NCBI GenBank assembly: GCA_964601765.1
Contig: CAZROR010000095.1
Span: 1 to 5,667, forward strand
Length of the DNA: 5,667 nucleotides
Reading direction: 5' to 3'
DNA from: SZUA-181 sp964601765
GTDB lineage: Bacteria; Pseudomonadota; Zetaproteobacteria; Mariprofundales; Mariprofundaceae
The notes beneath the pieces are model-generated. The model searched no databases. It had not been told where the DNA came from and saw only the letters and a list, made by a program, of their open reading frames with translations. Both the position numbers and the translations under genes were made by a program. The number at the start of each line of letters is the position of its first letter. Position 1 is the first letter of the stretch. Below, one piece after another: positions 4,912 to 5,667 of the stretch.

Positions 4912-5667
4912 CCCGGATAGCCCCGTCATTCACGTCGAGCAGGCCGGCATCATCGCCCATGTGCAGCGGCCGGAGGGCCAGTTCGTGCTTGTGCTGCGCG
5001 CGCCGAAGACGGCCGCCACAGCCAAGCCCGGCCAGTTCGTGCATGTGCAGGTGTCGGATGCGCGACCGATGCGGCGGCCGATCTCCATCATGCTGGCCAA
5101 TCCGGAAGCGGGCACGATCGACCTGTTGTACAAGGTTGTGGGCGAGGGCACCCGCCTGCTCTCCCGGCGCAAGGCTGGGGAGCATCTGAGCCTGCTCGGC
5201 CCGATCGGCCGGCCGTTCGCGCTTGCCGACACATCCCGGTGTTATGTCTGTATTGGTGGTGGTGTCGGCATCCCGCCGATGATCTTTGCCGCGGACCGCC
5301 TGGCGGGACATGCCGACGTAATCGTGTTCGCCGGCTCGGAGATCGAGTTCCCGTTTGCGCTCAGGCCGTCCGGATACGTGCTGCCGGGTATCGGTGGCAA
5401 TACCATTCTGGCCGTGACCTCGCTGGAAGAGCGTGGCATTCCGTCGCGGCTGGCCAGCAACGCGGATATCTATGGCTGCTATCCGGGCCACGTGCCCGAT
5501 CTGGCCCGCAACTATCTGCTGGCACTGGATGAGGGTGAACGCCAGCGGTGCACGCTGCTGGCCTGCGGGCCGCATCCGATGCTTGCCGCTGTCGCGCAGC
5601 TCGCCCGCGAGCTCGGCCTGCCCGCGCAGCTGAGCCTGGAGGAATACATGGCCTGCGGGGTGGGCGG
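4886..5667 (+). CDS. pyrK: PyrK-like dihydroorotate dehydrogenase electron-transfer subunit (partial, 3' end beyond window)
   Basis: PyrK is the FAD and [2Fe-2S] subunit of class 1B dihydroorotate dehydrogenase. It takes electrons from the FMN subunit PyrD and reduces NAD+. About 260 residues are visible. The FAD barrel has KPGQFVHV (48-55), RRPISI (63-68) as the flavin RxxS motif, VVGEGTRLLS (84-93) and LGPIGRPF (104-111). The NAD domain has IGGGVGIPPM (123-132) and CGPHPML (227-233). The last visible residues, LEEYMACGVGG (251-261), begin the cysteine-rich cluster motif, with the first ligand Cys at 257. The rest of the cluster lies past the edge. The start is the in-frame ATG at 4886 inside pyrC, with GGGAGG 11 nt upstream. 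An alternative is a CTG at 4904 with GGAGGG nearby. Unlike the operon's first gene it keeps the standard flavin motif. It could instead be a related sulfhydrogenase-gamma-type subunit, but the pyr context favours PyrK. Confidence 0.87.
   Translation, partial: MRRETSLPDPDSPVIHVEQAGIIAHVQRPEGQFVLVLRAPKTAATAKPGQFVHVQVSDARPMRRPISIMLANPEAGTIDLLYKVVGEGTRLLSRRKAGEHLSLLGPIGRPFALADTSRCYVCIGGGVGIPPMIFAADRLAGHADVIVFAGSEIEFPFALRPSGYVLPGIGGNTILAVTSLEERGIPSRLASNADIYGCYPGHVPDLARNYLLALDEGERQRCTLLACGPHPMLAAVAQLARELGLPAQLSLEEYMACGVG

Noticed and set aside
1..5667. Search by eye for CRISPR arrays, insertion sequences, tRNA/rRNA genes, direct repeats and riboswitches
   Set aside because: Apart from about 140 bases, the window is filled with recognisable conserved genes. 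I saw no repeated units, terminal inverted repeats, transposase motifs or structured RNA signatures.

Overview
The window is a compact, high-GC (about 60% by eye) bacterial chromosomal segment. A single gene, prmA, lies on the minus strand. It is divergent from six plus-strand genes that all overlap end to start: an FNR-type flavin reductase of the pKIWI502-like group, ruvX (yqgF), pyrR, pyrB, pyrC and a pyrK-like gene cut by the window edge. The ruvX-pyrR-pyrB-pyrC order is the arrangement I know from Gammaproteobacteria such as Pseudomonas. A pyrK gene directly after pyrC is not typical there and points to a class 1B (NAD-linked) dihydroorotate dehydrogenase. A proteobacterium outside the best-studied gammaproteobacterial orders fits best (an Acidithiobacillia-, Zetaproteobacteria- or deep gamma-like lineage). 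That placement is inference; the sequence alone does not fix it.

Layout. Bases 1-86 are an AT-rich spacer that holds only a possible weak terminator for prmA. Bases 87-932 are prmA on the minus strand. Bases 933-984 are a 52-bp divergent spacer. Bases 985-5667 are the plus-strand gene train, with overlaps of 29, 8, 4, 4 and 26 nt at its five junctions. There is no non-coding gap in the train, so it is very probably one transcript with translational coupling.

Function. PyrB (aspartate transcarbamoylase) makes carbamoyl-aspartate. PyrC (dihydroorotase) cyclises it to dihydroorotate. The PyrK-like flavin/[2Fe-2S] protein would pass the electrons from dihydroorotate oxidation to NAD+, together with a PyrD catalytic subunit that should lie just beyond the window. 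PyrR is a PRPP-binding regulator or uracil phosphoribosyltransferase homologue. RuvX is a RNase H-fold nuclease homologue that travels with pyr genes in many proteobacteria. The first gene is a soluble NAD(P)H/FAD-type reductase of unknown substrate. prmA encodes the methyltransferase for ribosomal protein L11.

I see no mobile element, RNA gene, CRISPR array or obviously new system. The points worth a second look are the two distinct FNR-family flavoproteins bracketing the pyr genes, the lack of any room for a PyrR attenuator, the substitution in the PyrR 'VDRG-H-RELPI' motif, and the fully conserved metal ligands in PyrC.
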